Assembly: GCA_900544875.1 (NCBI GenBank)
Contig: UQWS01000003.1
Span: 1 to 64,000, forward strand
Origin: an uncultured Collinsella sp.
GTDB lineage: Bacteria > Actinomycetota > Coriobacteriia > Coriobacteriales > Coriobacteriaceae
Length of the DNA: 64,000 bases
Direction of reading: 5' to 3'
Part shown: in pieces, positions 9,740 through 18,975 of the stretch
Numbering within the stretch: the first letter of the stretch is position 1
How the letters are laid out: each line of letters begins with the position of its first letter
The notes under the pieces: model-generated
Database searches by the model: none
What the model was told of the DNA's origin: nothing
Seen by the model: only the letters and a program-made list of their open reading frames with translations
Program-made: the position numbers and the translations under genes

Positions 9740-11173
9740 TTAGCGGCGCTCGAGGACCGCGACGGTCTCGGTGTGGTCGGTATGAGGGAACATGTCGACC
9801 GGCGTGATCTTGAGCAGGCGATAACCTCCGTCGAGGAGCTGGTGTAGGTCGCGCTCTTGGGTGACGGGGTTGCAGCTGATATAGGTGATGCGGCGCGGCT
9901 TAAGTGCGCAGGCGGCTTCGAGGAACTCGGGTGTGGAGCCGGCGCGCGGCGGGTCGATGGAGAGAACGTCAACGCGCTCGTTGTTATCGGCAGCGTCCAG
10001 GATGTAATCGGTGGCGTCGTCGGCCATAAACCAAGCGCTGCGGGTGAGGCCGTTGAGCTCGGCATTGCGACGTGCGTCGGCAATGCCCGCCGGGTTGCGC
10101 TCCACGCCGAGCAGCATAATGCCGATGCCCTTGTCCTGGGCATCCTTCGCGGCGCACAGGCCGATGGTTCCGCTGCCGCAGTAAGCGTCCATAAGAATGT
10201 CACCCTGCTGCAGGTCCATGCCGTCAATGGCAAGTCGATAGAGCAGCTCGGTTTGCTGCGGATTGGTCTGATAGAACGCGGTGGGGGAGATATCGAACTC
10301 GCAGCCGAGCAGCTGGTCGCGCATGCATTCGGCGCCATAGACGATACGAGTCTCCTCACCCAAGATGGCATTGCCGGGGCGACCGTTGATGTTCTGAGCG
10401 ACGGTGACGATATGCGGATCGAGTACGGCGACAGCCTCAAAGAACTCCTGCGCATGCGGCAGGTCGCGCTGAGCGGTCACGAGGGTGACCATAATCTGGT
10501 CGGTGCGCCAGCCGCAGCGAACGACGGCATAGCGAAGCAGTCCCAGATGCTTGTCTTCGTTAAAGGCGGGAATATGCAGACGTTCGGCCTCGCGAGCGAT
10601 GCCGTTGAGAATCTGACGAGCGCCCGGCGCCTCAACGGGGCATTTGGGAACGGTGACGATTTTGTGCGTCCCACGTTCAAAAAAGCCGCAGCGGACAGCG
10701 CCCTCTTTGCCGGGAGCAAACGGAGTGGCAGCCTTATGACGAAAACCACGCGGCGCAGGATATTTACCCGGGTCTCCCAGGGTGACTCCCATACCGCGAA
10801 TGGGGTCGACGCTAATGCCCTCGCGCTCGCAGAGCTCAGCAAACAGCTCCTCCATAGCAGCCTGCTTGGCCGCCAACTGCTTCTTATAAGGACGATTGAG
10901 TGCCGTACACCCACCACAAGCTTTCATGATCGAACAGGGAGACTTGGGATCCACGGCCTTACGCGCAGGCTGAGCCGAATCCTTGCGCGAGCCTTTGGAG
11001 CGAACGTGAGGCGCCTTATCCCCGCCCTGACGAGAGCCAGAACGCTTGGTCTTAACCTTGCCCTTCGCATCCTGAGACGACTTGGATTTCTTAGAAGATT
11101 TTTTCTCTTCCGACCCCTCAGCCGCCTCGATCAAAGCACGACGAGCCTTACGCTCCGCACGAGATTCTGCCAT
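9740..11173 (-). CDS. rlmD: 23S rRNA (uracil-5-)-methyltransferase, RlmD/RumA type
   Basis: SAM-dependent methyltransferase that makes m5U in RNA. Visible are the iron-sulfur cluster motif CSIMKACGGC (C-x5-C-x2-C, about residues 80-89) with the fourth cysteine in VPKCPVE, the SAM motif DAYCGSGTIGL, the DPPRAG loop, and the catalytic cysteine in YISCNP. The first 75 residues are a lysine/serine-rich extension, likely an RNA-binding tail, absent from E. coli RumA. The Fe-S cysteines favour the RlmD/RlmCD branch over TrmA; the target uridine (U1939 or U747, or both) is not known. A start further downstream in the tail is possible. Confidence 0.9.
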   Translation of the reverse strand: MAESRAERKARRALIEAAEGSEEKKSSKKSKSSQDAKGKVKTKRSGSRQGGDKAPHVRSKGSRKDSAQPARKAVDPKSPCSIMKACGGCTALNRPYKKQLAAKQAAMEELFAELCEREGISVDPIRGMGVTLGDPGKYPAPRGFRHKAATPFAPGKEGAVRCGFFERGTHKIVTVPKCPVEAPGARQILNGIAREAERLHIPAFNEDKHLGLLRYAVVRCGWRTDQIMVTLVTAQRDLPHAQEFFEAVAVLDPHIVTVAQNINGRPGNAILGEETRIVYGAECMRDQLLGCEFDISPTAFYQTNPQQTELLYRLAIDGMDLQQGDILMDAYCGSGTIGLCAAKDAQDKGIGIMLLGVERNPAGIADARRNAELNGLTRSAWFMADDATDYILDAADNNERVDVLSIDPPRAGSTPEFLEAACALKPRRITYISCNPVTQERDLHQLLDGGYRLLKITPVDMFPHTDHTETVAVLERR

Positions 11174-11284
11174 GAATTAACTCCACTATTAAAGAAAAAG
11201 AAAAGTCCGAAGCAATTGTACCGTGCCAAGCTAGTGGACGATATGCAAGCGGCCATTTCATGTCAGCGATAAGTCCAACGACGT

Positions 11285-11431
11285 TTGCCCGGCGCGGGCG
11301 GGGAGCGGCGCGGAATTAAGTTTCCTGCTCTACAGTCCTGCGCAAGACGGAAAGCACATTAAGTGCTTTCCTTTGCGTGCGGAACTCGCGATAAACCTAA
11401 TTCCGCGCCGCTCCCCGCCCGCGCCGGGCAA
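11285..11431. repeat. Very long GC-rich inverted repeat
   Basis: Arms 11285-11318 and 11398-11431 are perfectly complementary over 34 bp, and the pairing continues about 5 bp further with one mismatch. The arm core is GGGCGGGGAGCGGCGCGG. Inside lies a second hairpin, GGAAAGCAC...GTGCTTTCC. It fills the 350-bp gap between rlmD and the ABC importer, which holds no gene. Confidence 0.85.
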
Positions 11432-11486
11432 GCCCTCCCTTGTACTCCATTTCACTAAAGTGTATGATTCTGAACGTTACATGACT

Positions 11487-11506
11487 CACTTTACCTAACT
11501 AAAGTG
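11487..11506. promoter_or_regulatory. Candidate operator, CACTTTA-N6-TAAAGTG
   Basis: Perfect 7-bp dyad around a 6-bp spacer, placed just before the ribosome site of the ABC substrate-binding gene. A half site TAAAGTG lies 44 bp upstream at 11456. A very similar dyad lies upstream of ilvE at 43,457. Confidence 0.5.
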
Positions 11507-11524
11507 CTATCGAGGGGGAATACC

Positions 11525-12385
11525 ATGAATACCGATATGTCTCGTCGTCAGTTTGTTGGTCTAGCCGGCTCGCTCGCCACGGTGCTTGGCCTTGGTCTTG
11601 TCGGCTGCGGCGGTGGTGCTGGCAAGGGCTCCGCTGCTGGTTCTGCCGCGGCCAAGGATGTGAAGGGCGCCGCGGAGTCCAAGAAGCTCGTGGTGGGCTT
11701 TGACAAGTCCTACCCTCCGTACGGCTTTGTGGGCGATGACGGCGAGTACACGGGCTTTGACCTTGACCTTGCCAAGGCCGTTGCCGATAAGCAGGGCTGG
11801 GATGTCGATTACGAGGCCATCGATTGGGATGCCAAGGACACGCTGCTCAACTCCGGCGCCATCAACTGCATCTGGAACGGCTTTACCATGGAGGGCCGCG
11901 AGGACGACTACACGTTCTCCGAGCCGTATATGCTCAACGAGCAGGTGTTGGTGGTCAAGAAGGACGCGGGTATCAAGAGCTGGGACGATCTTGCCGGCAA
12001 GACCGTGATTACCCAGACTGATTCCGCTGCGCAGGATGTGCTCGAGGGCGACCAGAAGGATCTGGCCGCGACGTTTGCCACGCTCGATACCATCGGTGAG
12101 TACAACACGGCGTTTATGCAGCTCGAGAGTGGTGCGGTCGATGCCGTTGCCTGTGACCTCTCGATCGCTCAGTATCAGCTGGCCGCCAAGCCAGATGCCT
12201 ATACGCAGCTCGACAAGCCGCTGTCCAGCGAGCACTACGCCGTCGGCTTTAAGAAGGGCGACACCAAGTCGGCCGATGCTGTAACCGAGTCACTCAAGGC
12301 GCTCTACGAGGACGGCACGGTCAAGGACCTCTGCGATAAATACGCAGATTACGGTCTTTCCTTCGACAACTGGGTGCTCAAATAG
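11525..12385 (+). CDS. Amino-acid ABC transporter substrate-binding lipoprotein
   Basis: A 286-residue family-3 solute-binding protein for a polar amino acid importer. The N-terminus has SRRQFVGLAG, a twin-arginine-like stretch, then a hydrophobic segment ending in the lipobox LVGC (cysteine 28). The mature protein starts with a Gly/Ala/Ser-rich linker. The ligand-binding motifs LVVGFDKSYPPYGFVGDDGEYTGFD (split here as LVVGFDKSYPPYGF and GEYTGFDLDLAKA) are family hallmarks. The specific amino acid is not evident. The ATG at 11525 has GAGGGGG upstream. First gene of the importer operon; a hairpin separates it from the permease. Confidence 0.93.
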   Translation: MNTDMSRRQFVGLAGSLATVLGLGLVGCGGGAGKGSAAGSAAAKDVKGAAESKKLVVGFDKSYPPYGFVGDDGEYTGFDLDLAKAVADKQGWDVDYEAIDWDAKDTLLNSGAINCIWNGFTMEGREDDYTFSEPYMLNEQVLVVKKDAGIKSWDDLAGKTVITQTDSAAQDVLEGDQKDLAATFATLDTIGEYNTAFMQLESGAVDAVACDLSIAQYQLAAKPDAYTQLDKPLSSEHYAVGFKKGDTKSADAVTESLKALYEDGTVKDLCDKYADYGLSFDNWVLK

Positions 12386-12494
12386 CGGCTTTCCCAGGCA
12401 CCCGATTTTGCCGTTCAAACCGTCGCTTGCGTACATTTAGTACGCGGCGCTCCTCTTTCACGGCAAACTCGGGCACCTGGAAAACCCGCTTTAG
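12384..12494 (+). repeat. Intra-operon long hairpin
   Basis: Arms 12384-12414 and about 12461-12491 are complementary at 26 of 31 positions, with an inner perfect hairpin GCGTAC/GTACGC. Its place between the binding-protein and permease genes fits partial termination or mRNA stabilisation, giving more binding protein than permease. That role is inferred. Confidence 0.65.
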
Positions 12495-12535
12495 CATTGG
12501 GTTCGCTGTTCCGTTACTGTGAAAGAGAGCTTGGG

Positions 12536-13189
12536 TTGTCTATTCAGGTCATGATGCAGATGCTTGGCCAGGGATTCTTGGTCAGCTTGCAGCTGTTTGT
12601 GCTGACGTTGCTCGGGTCGATTCCGCTGGGAATCCCCGTGGCGTTTATGCGCATGAGCAAGGTCGCGCCGCTGCGTTGGATTGCGCGCATCTATATTTCG
12701 GTGATGCGCGGCACGCCGCTTATGCTGCAGATGTTTGCGATCTACTTTGCCCCGTACTACGTGTTTGGCATCTCGCTCACGCCCGATTCCAAATGGACGG
12801 CGTGCGTCGTGGCATTCATCATCAACTACGCCGGCTACTTTGCCGAGATCTATCGCTCGGGCCTGCAGTCGATTCCGCGCGGTCAATATGAGGCCGCCGA
12901 GGTGCTGGGCTACTCGCGTCTGCAGACGTTTCTGTATATCGTGATGCCGCAGGTCGCCAAGCGTATTCTGCCGGCGATGGGCAACGAGATCATCACACTG
13001 GTCAAGGACACGTCGCTGGCGTTTGCCATTGGCGTGGGTGAGATGTTCTCGACCGCCAAGGCGCTGGTTGCCTCGCAAGTGAGCATGGTGCCGTTTGCGA
13101 TCGCGGCGCTGATTTACTGGGTCTTTAACTTTGTGGTCGAGATGCTGCTGGGCGCCGCCGAAAAGAAGCTGGACTATTATCATGACTAA
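12536..13189 (+). CDS. Amino-acid ABC transporter permease
   Basis: Inner-membrane subunit of a polar amino acid importer (HisMQ type), about five membrane helices. The EAA loop contacting the ATPase reads QYEAAEVLGYSRLQTFLYIVMPQ, seen here as YEAAEVLGYSR. VMRGTPLMLQ is the typical early motif. The start is uncertain: TTG at 12536 has GAGAG 7 nt upstream and is preferred. TTG at 12497 abuts the hairpin without a ribosome site, and ATG at 12551 is also possible. It overlaps the ATPase gene by 8 nt. Confidence 0.88.
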   Translation: MSIQVMMQMLGQGFLVSLQLFVLTLLGSIPLGIPVAFMRMSKVAPLRWIARIYISVMRGTPLMLQMFAIYFAPYYVFGISLTPDSKWTACVVAFIINYAGYFAEIYRSGLQSIPRGQYEAAEVLGYSRLQTFLYIVMPQVAKRILPAMGNEIITLVKDTSLAFAIGVGEMFSTAKALVASQVSMVPFAIAALIYWVFNFVVEMLLGAAEKKLDYYHD

Positions 13190-13946
13190 CTCAGTGATGA
13201 AAATCGAAAGCGCGCGTAAGGCGTTTGGCGGCAATGAGGTGCTCAAGGATATCTCACTCGAGGTAAAGCGCGGCGAGGTCGTGGCGATTATCGGGCCTTC
13301 GGGTGGCGGTAAGTCCACGCTGCTGCGGTGTGCCACGCTGCTCGAGACACTCGACGGAGGCTCGCTCTCGTTTGGCGACCTTGCCGTTGCGACGGATGTG
13401 GGTTCGGGCGCGGTCTATGCGAAGGGCGATGTGCCCAAGCAGGCGCGCTCGCGATTCGGCCTGGTGTTCCAAAATTACAACCTGTTCCCGCACTATACGG
13501 TGATGAAAAACATCACCGATGCTCCGATTCGCGTGCTCAAGCGCCCGCGCGAGCAGGCGGAGGCGCGTGCGCATGAGTTGATCGCGCAGATGGGGCTTAC
13601 GGGCAACGAGAACAAGGTGCCGTGTGAGCTTTCGGGCGGTCAGCAGCAGCGCGTGAGTATTGCCCGCGCCCTGGCACTCGACCCGGAAATCTTATTCTTT
13701 GACGAGCCGACTTCGGCGCTCGATCCCGAGCTGACGGCCGAGGTGCTGCGTGTCATTAAGGACCTGGCGGCGCAGAATATGACGATGGTAATCGTGACCC
13801 ACGCAATGCAGTTTGCGCGCGATGTCGCCGACCGCGTGGTCTTTATGGACGGCGGTCGCATTGTCGAGGAGGGACCTGCCGAGCAGGTTATCGACCATCC
13901 GCGCGAGCAGCGCACGCGTGAGTTTTTGAGCCGTATCGAGGGATAG
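13182..13946 (+). CDS. Amino-acid ABC transporter ATP-binding protein
   Basis: A 254-residue GlnQ/HisP-type ATPase powering the importer. Walker A is GPSGGGKST, the Q-loop FQNYNLF, the signature LSGGQQQR and Walker B LFFDEPTSALDP, followed by the switch histidine in IVTHAM. All catalytic residues are intact. An insert of about 15 residues after the first helix (AVATDVGSGAVYAKGD) is longer than in E. coli GlnQ. Its ATG overlaps the permease stop, indicating coupled translation. A strong terminator follows. Confidence 0.93.
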   Translation: MTNSVMKIESARKAFGGNEVLKDISLEVKRGEVVAIIGPSGGGKSTLLRCATLLETLDGGSLSFGDLAVATDVGSGAVYAKGDVPKQARSRFGLVFQNYNLFPHYTVMKNITDAPIRVLKRPREQAEARAHELIAQMGLTGNENKVPCELSGGQQQRVSIARALALDPEILFFDEPTSALDPELTAEVLRVIKDLAAQNMTMVIVTHAMQFARDVADRVVFMDGGRIVEEGPAEQVIDHPREQRTREFLSRIEG

Positions 13947-13988
13947 GCTCAGGTATTTGCTCAACTATTAATTGAGGCAATTGAGGCG

Positions 13989-14027
13989 AAGCCGCCACAG
14001 GTCTTACGGTCTGTGGCGGCTTTTTGT
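13989..14027 (+). terminator. Terminator of the amino-acid ABC operon
   Basis: AAGCCGCCACAG / CTGTGGCGGCTT arms, 10-nt loop, then TTTTTG. Confidence 0.9.
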
Positions 14028-14265
14028 TTACATCGACGGGGTTCAATAATTGCCTCACAAGCTTGTCTCTTCCTCTCGCCGCCTGTATTCATACGTGTGC
14101 CGAAAGGTGTGCATGGACGGTCGCCCGTGAGGGTAGGGTGGTGGCATAGGACATTTGGAGGGTGAGTCGGCTCGGCTGCCGACCATGCTGCTCCCGGGAT
14201 GGCATCGACCGCGAACTCTCCCCGTTGGCGTCGCGCATCGCGCGCGACCCTGCAAGGAGGTCATC

Positions 14266-16341
14266 ATGGGTGCTCCCAAGACCGGCAACGTAAGGAACGT
14301 GGTGCTCGTAGGCCAAGGCGGGGTGGGCAAGACTTCACTCGCCGAGGCCATGCTCCACCTTTCCGGCAAGACCGCCCGCCTGGGCGGCCACGACGGCACC
14401 AAGCCTACGCTCGACTATGACCCCGAAGAGGTCAAGCGTGCATTTTCCATCTCGACGACCATTGCGCCGATCGACTGGAAGGGCGCGCGCATCAACGTGC
14501 TCGATGCCCCGTGCTATCCCGATTTTATCGGCGACGCCTATGCCGCGATGAGCGTCTGCGAGACGGCTCTGTTTGTTGTCGACGCCGAGGCCGGCCCGCA
14601 GCCTACGACGGTTAAGCTCTGGTATGCCGCCGAGGACCTGCGTCTGGCGCGTGCGGTGTTTGTAAACCGCCTGTCGCGCTCCGAGGCCAGCTTTGCGACC
14701 ACGATGGACCTGCTGCAGGAGCGCTTCGGTACGCGACTAGGCGCCGTGACCCTGGGCTGGGGCGAGGGCGAGGACTTTGACGGTATCATCGACCTGGTGC
14801 GCATGAAGGCGCGCCATTGCAACGGCGCCGAAGCCGTTGAGTCGGAGATCCCCGAGGAGTATCGTGCCCAGGCCGAGGAGGCCCATGACCATCTGTGCGA
14901 GTTGGTGGCCGAGGCCGACGACGAACTGATGATGAAATACCTGGAAGGCGAGGAGACGCTGACGCAGGAAGAGCTCGAGGGCCTGCTGTCGAAGGCGATT
15001 GCCGAGCGCATTTTTGTGCCGGTCTTTGCGGGCGATTGCATTAAGGAGCAGGGCGTCAACTCGCTGATGGACGACATCGCCACGTACTTCCCGGCGCCGA
15101 CCGACTACGGCGAGATGCCGCTCATCGACGGCGACTCGCTCAAGATCTCGAGTGACGATGACCGTCCGGTGGCATTTGTGTTTAAGACCCTGGCCGATCC
15201 GCAACAGGGGCGCATCAGCTTTATCAAGGTGCTGACGGGTACGCTTGAACCGGGCCTTGAGCTGGTCAATGCGCGCACGCGCAAGGGCGAGCGTCTGGCT
15301 CACCTGTATGTGATGTGCGGCCGCGACATGACCGAGGTCGGACACGCGTATGCCGGCGATATCATCGTGGCGCCCAAGCTGGCTGCCGAGACGGGCGATA
15401 CGCTCTCGATTACCGGTAAGGTCGAGGCTGCGGCGTTTAAGTTCCCCAACTCGCAGTACCGCATCGCCATTGAGGCCGAGAATCGCGGCGACGAAGAGAA
15501 GCTCTACACGTTTATCGAGAAGGCCTGCAAGGCCGATCCGACCATGAGCATCGACCGCGACGAGGAGACCGGGCAGACCATCATCTCGGCGGTGGGCGAG
15601 GCGCAGGTTTCGGTGCTGCTCAATCGCCTTGAGGACCGTACCAAGGTTGTGGCAAAGAGCGTGCCGATCCGTATTCCGTATCGCGAAACCATCCGCCGCA
15701 CGGCAAGCGCTCAGGGTCGTCACAAGAAGCAGACCGGCGGCGCCGGTCAGTACGGCGACTGCTGGCTGCGCGTGGAGCCGCTCATTGGGCCCGACGGCAC
15801 GAGCGACGGCTACGAGTTTGTGGACGAGGTCGTGGGCGGCCGCATCCCGCGCTCGCTCATCCCCGCCGTGGACAAGGGTGTCCAGGAGACCATGAAGGAC
15901 GGCATCATCGCTGGCTACCCGCTCACGGGCATTCGCGTGGCTGTGTACGACGGCTCGTATCACAGCGTCGACTCCAACGAGATGGCGTTCCGCGCGGCGG
16001 CTCGCATCGGCCTGCGCAAGGCGTGTGCCGATGCCGACCCGGTGGTGCTGGAGCCCATCGAGGAAATTACGGTGACTATCCCCGAGAGCTATGCCGGCGC
16101 CGTGATGGGCGACATCTCGGCCTCGCGCGGTCGCGTGACGGGTATGGAGACCGACGAGCGCGGCGATACCGTGGTCATTGCCCAGGCCCCGCTGGCCGAG
16201 CTGACGGATTACTCGACGCGCCTGCGCTCTATCACGCGCGGCACGGGCGACTTTACCATGAAGCCCGCAGGCTATGAGCAGGTGCCTTATGACGTTCAGG
16301 CCAAACTGGTCGAGCGCTATGAGGAGGGCCGCGCTAAGTAG
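14266..16341 (+). CDS. Elongation factor G-like GTPase (divergent paralogue)
   Basis: A 691-residue protein with the full EF-G domain order: G domain, domain II (about 305-390), III, IV and V. The P-loop GQGGVGKTS is at residues 16-24. Two normally invariant GTPase motifs are altered: G3 reads DAPC (80-83) instead of DTPG, and G4 reads NRLS (134-137) instead of NKxD. It may therefore hydrolyse GTP poorly or bind a different nucleotide, or work in recycling or stress rather than routine translocation; this is inference. The start at 14266 has CAAGGAGG 5 nt upstream. The 240-bp leader before it holds no gene that I can see. Confidence 0.88.
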   Translation: MGAPKTGNVRNVVLVGQGGVGKTSLAEAMLHLSGKTARLGGHDGTKPTLDYDPEEVKRAFSISTTIAPIDWKGARINVLDAPCYPDFIGDAYAAMSVCETALFVVDAEAGPQPTTVKLWYAAEDLRLARAVFVNRLSRSEASFATTMDLLQERFGTRLGAVTLGWGEGEDFDGIIDLVRMKARHCNGAEAVESEIPEEYRAQAEEAHDHLCELVAEADDELMMKYLEGEETLTQEELEGLLSKAIAERIFVPVFAGDCIKEQGVNSLMDDIATYFPAPTDYGEMPLIDGDSLKISSDDDRPVAFVFKTLADPQQGRISFIKVLTGTLEPGLELVNARTRKGERLAHLYVMCGRDMTEVGHAYAGDIIVAPKLAAETGDTLSITGKVEAAAFKFPNSQYRIAIEAENRGDEEKLYTFIEKACKADPTMSIDRDEETGQTIISAVGEAQVSVLLNRLEDRTKVVAKSVPIRIPYRETIRRTASAQGRHKKQTGGAGQYGDCWLRVEPLIGPDGTSDGYEFVDEVVGGRIPRSLIPAVDKGVQETMKDGIIAGYPLTGIRVAVYDGSYHSVDSNEMAFRAAARIGLRKACADADPVVLEPIEEITVTIPESYAGAVMGDISASRGRVTGMETDERGDTVVIAQAPLAELTDYSTRLRSITRGTGDFTMKPAGYEQVPYDVQAKLVERYEEGRAK

Positions 16342-16376
16342 CGTGTGGTTTTGCCGCGCCACGCATGTCGATGTAC

Positions 16377-16411
16377 GGGCCGCTCTGGGTAATCCGGAGC
16401 GGCCCTTTTTG
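16377..16411 (+). terminator. Terminator after EF-G-like gene
   Basis: GGGCCGCT / AGCGGCCC arms followed by TTTTTG. Confidence 0.85.
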
Positions 16412-16454
16412 ATTCCCGGTGGGGTTGCAAATCGGTTCTCGTCGTGGCTCGGGG

Positions 16455-17420
16455 CTAATCCCCCGAGGCCTGGTTGCGGCCGGTGGCGTAGTCGATCTGC
16501 ACATGCGGCTGCAAGTTGTAGCAGTACACGTGGAAGCACAGCGTTTTGCCGTGGTCCTCGATCGATTGTGCTTCAAGACGAACGCCACGACAGACGAGCT
16601 CCTCCTCGTTGTACATAGGCGTGACGCGATAGAGCACGTGGTTGCCCGTGTCGCGGACGTAGTCGAGGATCTGCTCTTCAAACGGCAGCATGCCCGTCTC
16701 GTTGAGATAGCGCGTGCCGGTGAGGAGATTCTTGCGGTTGGCGTTTTCGCCGCAGAGCGACCAAGCGATAAGGTGGCAGCGGTTGTAGAGGCTCTGACCC
16801 GGAATAAAGTCGTAGCGCTGCTGGTGCCAACCGGCGGGATGGATGCGCGAGATATCGCCGCGCTTGCCTTTGCCGAGCGATTCGAGTCCTATGCAGGCGA
16901 GTGCTTTGCGGGTACGGCCCAGGCTGTCGAGCTTGGAGAATTTCTTAAAGCAGCCCTCTTCGGTGGCGCGATCGTATTCATCGAGCGTGAACGACGGCGT
17001 GCCGAGCGGGTGCGTGCTATCGGCGCGAAGGGCAACGTAGGGGTTGCCGGCGTAGTCGGGAATGCTGGTGAGGTATACGCCGCGCGCGCGGTCGAGATCG
17101 GGGTTTTCGACTTCGTCGATGGGGGTGGTGGAGCTGTCCTCGGCAACGTTGCCGTTGGTGTTGGTCGTGGCGGATTCGGAGCCATCGCCGGAGTCCTCGG
17201 AGCTCGCTGTTCCCGATTCGAGCCGGGCAACCAGGTCCGCCTCGTCGTCGGTGCGGCTGGGACTCTCGTTTTGCTTCTCGGCCAGAGCCGCCGCCTGCTC
17301 ATCACTTTGCGGCGACAGCAACTTGGGCGCCCCATCGAGCGATCCCGTAAACAGCGCAAACCCCAGCACCACGGCGGTGCCGATGGAAAGTGCTTGCTTG
17401 TAGGCGGACTTGCGCGACAT
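16455..17420 (-). CDS. Secreted or anchored DNA/RNA non-specific endonuclease
   Basis: A 321-residue protein with an N-terminal hydrophobic segment (about residues 11-28) acting as signal or anchor. An acidic Ser/Thr/Asp-rich linker to about residue 105 precedes a beta-beta-alpha metal nuclease domain. The catalytic block reads NRCHLIAW with GENANRKNLLTGTRYLN after it, the His and Asn ligands of the EndA/NucA-like family. Likely roles are nucleic acid uptake or scavenging outside the cell. The ATG has CAGGAG 5 nt upstream. Monocistronic. Confidence 0.87.
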   Translation of the reverse strand: MSRKSAYKQALSIGTAVVLGFALFTGSLDGAPKLLSPQSDEQAAALAEKQNESPSRTDDEADLVARLESGTASSEDSGDGSESATTNTNGNVAEDSSTTPIDEVENPDLDRARGVYLTSIPDYAGNPYVALRADSTHPLGTPSFTLDEYDRATEEGCFKKFSKLDSLGRTRKALACIGLESLGKGKRGDISRIHPAGWHQQRYDFIPGQSLYNRCHLIAWSLCGENANRKNLLTGTRYLNETGMLPFEEQILDYVRDTGNHVLYRVTPMYNEEELVCRGVRLEAQSIEDHGKTLCFHVYCYNLQPHVQIDYATGRNQASGD

Positions 17421-17549
17421 TGAGGCTCCTGGATGGACGGTTGGGAATCTACCAGTCTAGCAGGAGCCGGCAGAGGCCGTTCTGTCGAACAAATACTTAA
17501 GATTTGGGACAAACGCTACTGGTTCATTTGCTTCATATTTGACGTATGG

Positions 17550-18560
17550 CTAGATCGAGGTGGAGTCGAGCCAGTTGAGCTTGCACTCGAGAATGCGCTG
17601 CTCGCCGGGTTGGCTGCTGCCATCAAGCAAGGCGAGCAGCATCTCGGCCGCCTCCCTGCCTTCCTGGTCGACGGGCTCGATGATCGTGGAGACGGTCGGC
17701 GTGGTGAGGTTGGTCCAGTCTTCGCAGTTGAGTCCCAAAAGACCTATTTGCTGCGGAAGTAGATGGGCCATGGGTTGGAGGGCCTTGTAGACACGGGGAA
17801 GCGCCCATTGGTTTTGTACGAAGATGAGCGTGCGCTTGGCGGGGTTGAACTTGTATTTAAAGTATTCGGTAAGCTCGTTGATTGACGGCTTGTTGTGATC
17901 GATGGGGATGGCTTTGTAGAGCTGCCCATTCGCGGCCAATGCCTCGGCATATCCCTGAAAACGTTCCATGCGAGTGCGCATTTCGGTCATGTTGGCGGCG
18001 ATGGAAAAGAAGTCTTCGTAGCCGGCGTCGAGAAGCGCCTGCGTGGCATTGTACACGCCGTCGTAGAGGTTGGTTTTGATCCAGCTGGTGCCTGGGCTGT
18101 AGATGGCCGCGTCAAAAAAGACGACGGGCTTGCCGGCGCGCTTGATGCGGTCGTGGACTGCCTTGAAATTTGCCGTGGGCTGGATGATAAAACCATCGAC
18201 GCCCAGTGAGAGCATTTTGTCGACATACATGAGCTCGGTCTCGGGGTTAAAGTTGCTCGTGCAAACGACCGTCTGGTAGCCCGCGGGGAGCATGACCTGC
18301 TCCATGCCGTTGAGGACGAGGCCCGCCCATTTGTTGGTGTTATCCAAGATGATGATGGCGATGACGTGGGTCTGCTTGCCGGTGAGCGTTTGCGCTTGGG
18401 CGTTGGGAACGTATCCGAGTTCCTTAATGACGCGCGCGATTTTGTTCTGCGTCTTTTCGCTAAGCTTTTCTCGTTTGTCGTTGAGGTAATACGAGACGCT
18501 TGCCGTCGAGGTTCCCGCCTCTCGAGCGACGTCCGCAATCGTAACGCGCTGTTTTGCCAC
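17550..18560 (-). CDS. LacI-family regulator, probable regulator of the PTS/aldolase operon
   Basis: A 336-residue repressor. The N-terminal helix-turn-helix is VTIADVAREAGTSTASVSYYLN with the hinge helix GYVPNAQAQTL. A periplasmic-binding-protein-like effector domain covers about 60-330. The start is the GTG at 18560, with AAGGAG 5 nt upstream; the longer ATG frame adds 12 unsupported residues. It is divergent from the PTS operon across a 415-bp region, which is why it is inferred to control that operon in response to its sugar or a sugar phosphate. Confidence 0.88.
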   Translation of the reverse strand: MAKQRVTIADVAREAGTSTASVSYYLNDKREKLSEKTQNKIARVIKELGYVPNAQAQTLTGKQTHVIAIIILDNTNKWAGLVLNGMEQVMLPAGYQTVVCTSNFNPETELMYVDKMLSLGVDGFIIQPTANFKAVHDRIKRAGKPVVFFDAAIYSPGTSWIKTNLYDGVYNATQALLDAGYEDFFSIAANMTEMRTRMERFQGYAEALAANGQLYKAIPIDHNKPSINELTEYFKYKFNPAKRTLIFVQNQWALPRVYKALQPMAHLLPQQIGLLGLNCEDWTNLTTPTVSTIIEPVDQEGREAAEMLLALLDGSSQPGEQRILECKLNWLDSTSI

Positions 18561-18975
18561 AGCGACTCCTTCCGACAGATGAGCATTTTCCAACATGATG
18601 ACTTTGAGTCTTGGTGAGGGATGCGCTTCGGTGAGCGGCTTTCTCCTTTCATATGAGTATGCAACAAATGCGGTATACGGGTGGGGTCGAAATTTGTGAC
18701 CGGCATGCGTATCTGCCGTCTACCGAGAAAATCAAATACTTCTTGACTTTTGAAATCGATGGTAAAATCGCAGGATTCATTTTTGGTTAAACGCATAACT
18801 AAATAGCGTAACCAACGCTCTGACCTGCGCGTTTACCGAAATAAACTGGCATTAAGAAAAACGAGCACCTATATTGGTCTTGTCGAAAAGACAGCAAGTC
18901 CAAACGGCAGGGGATGCTCCGGAGGCCTCCGCAAACGGTGTCTTGCGCACGTAACTCTATGAAAAGAGGGAAGCG
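18561..18975. promoter_or_regulatory. Divergent control region, LacI / PTS operon
   Basis: A 415-bp non-coding stretch between two divergent genes. A TTGACT hexamer (18743) and TAAAAT (18763) face the operon, but their spacing (14 nt) is short, so the promoter is only tentative. GAAATCGATGGTAAAATCG is the only dyad-like stretch noticed near them. No gene seen. Confidence 0.35.

Noticed and set aside
9857..11272. 471-codon plus-strand open frame
   Set aside because: Antisense to rlmD, which has complete catalytic motifs.
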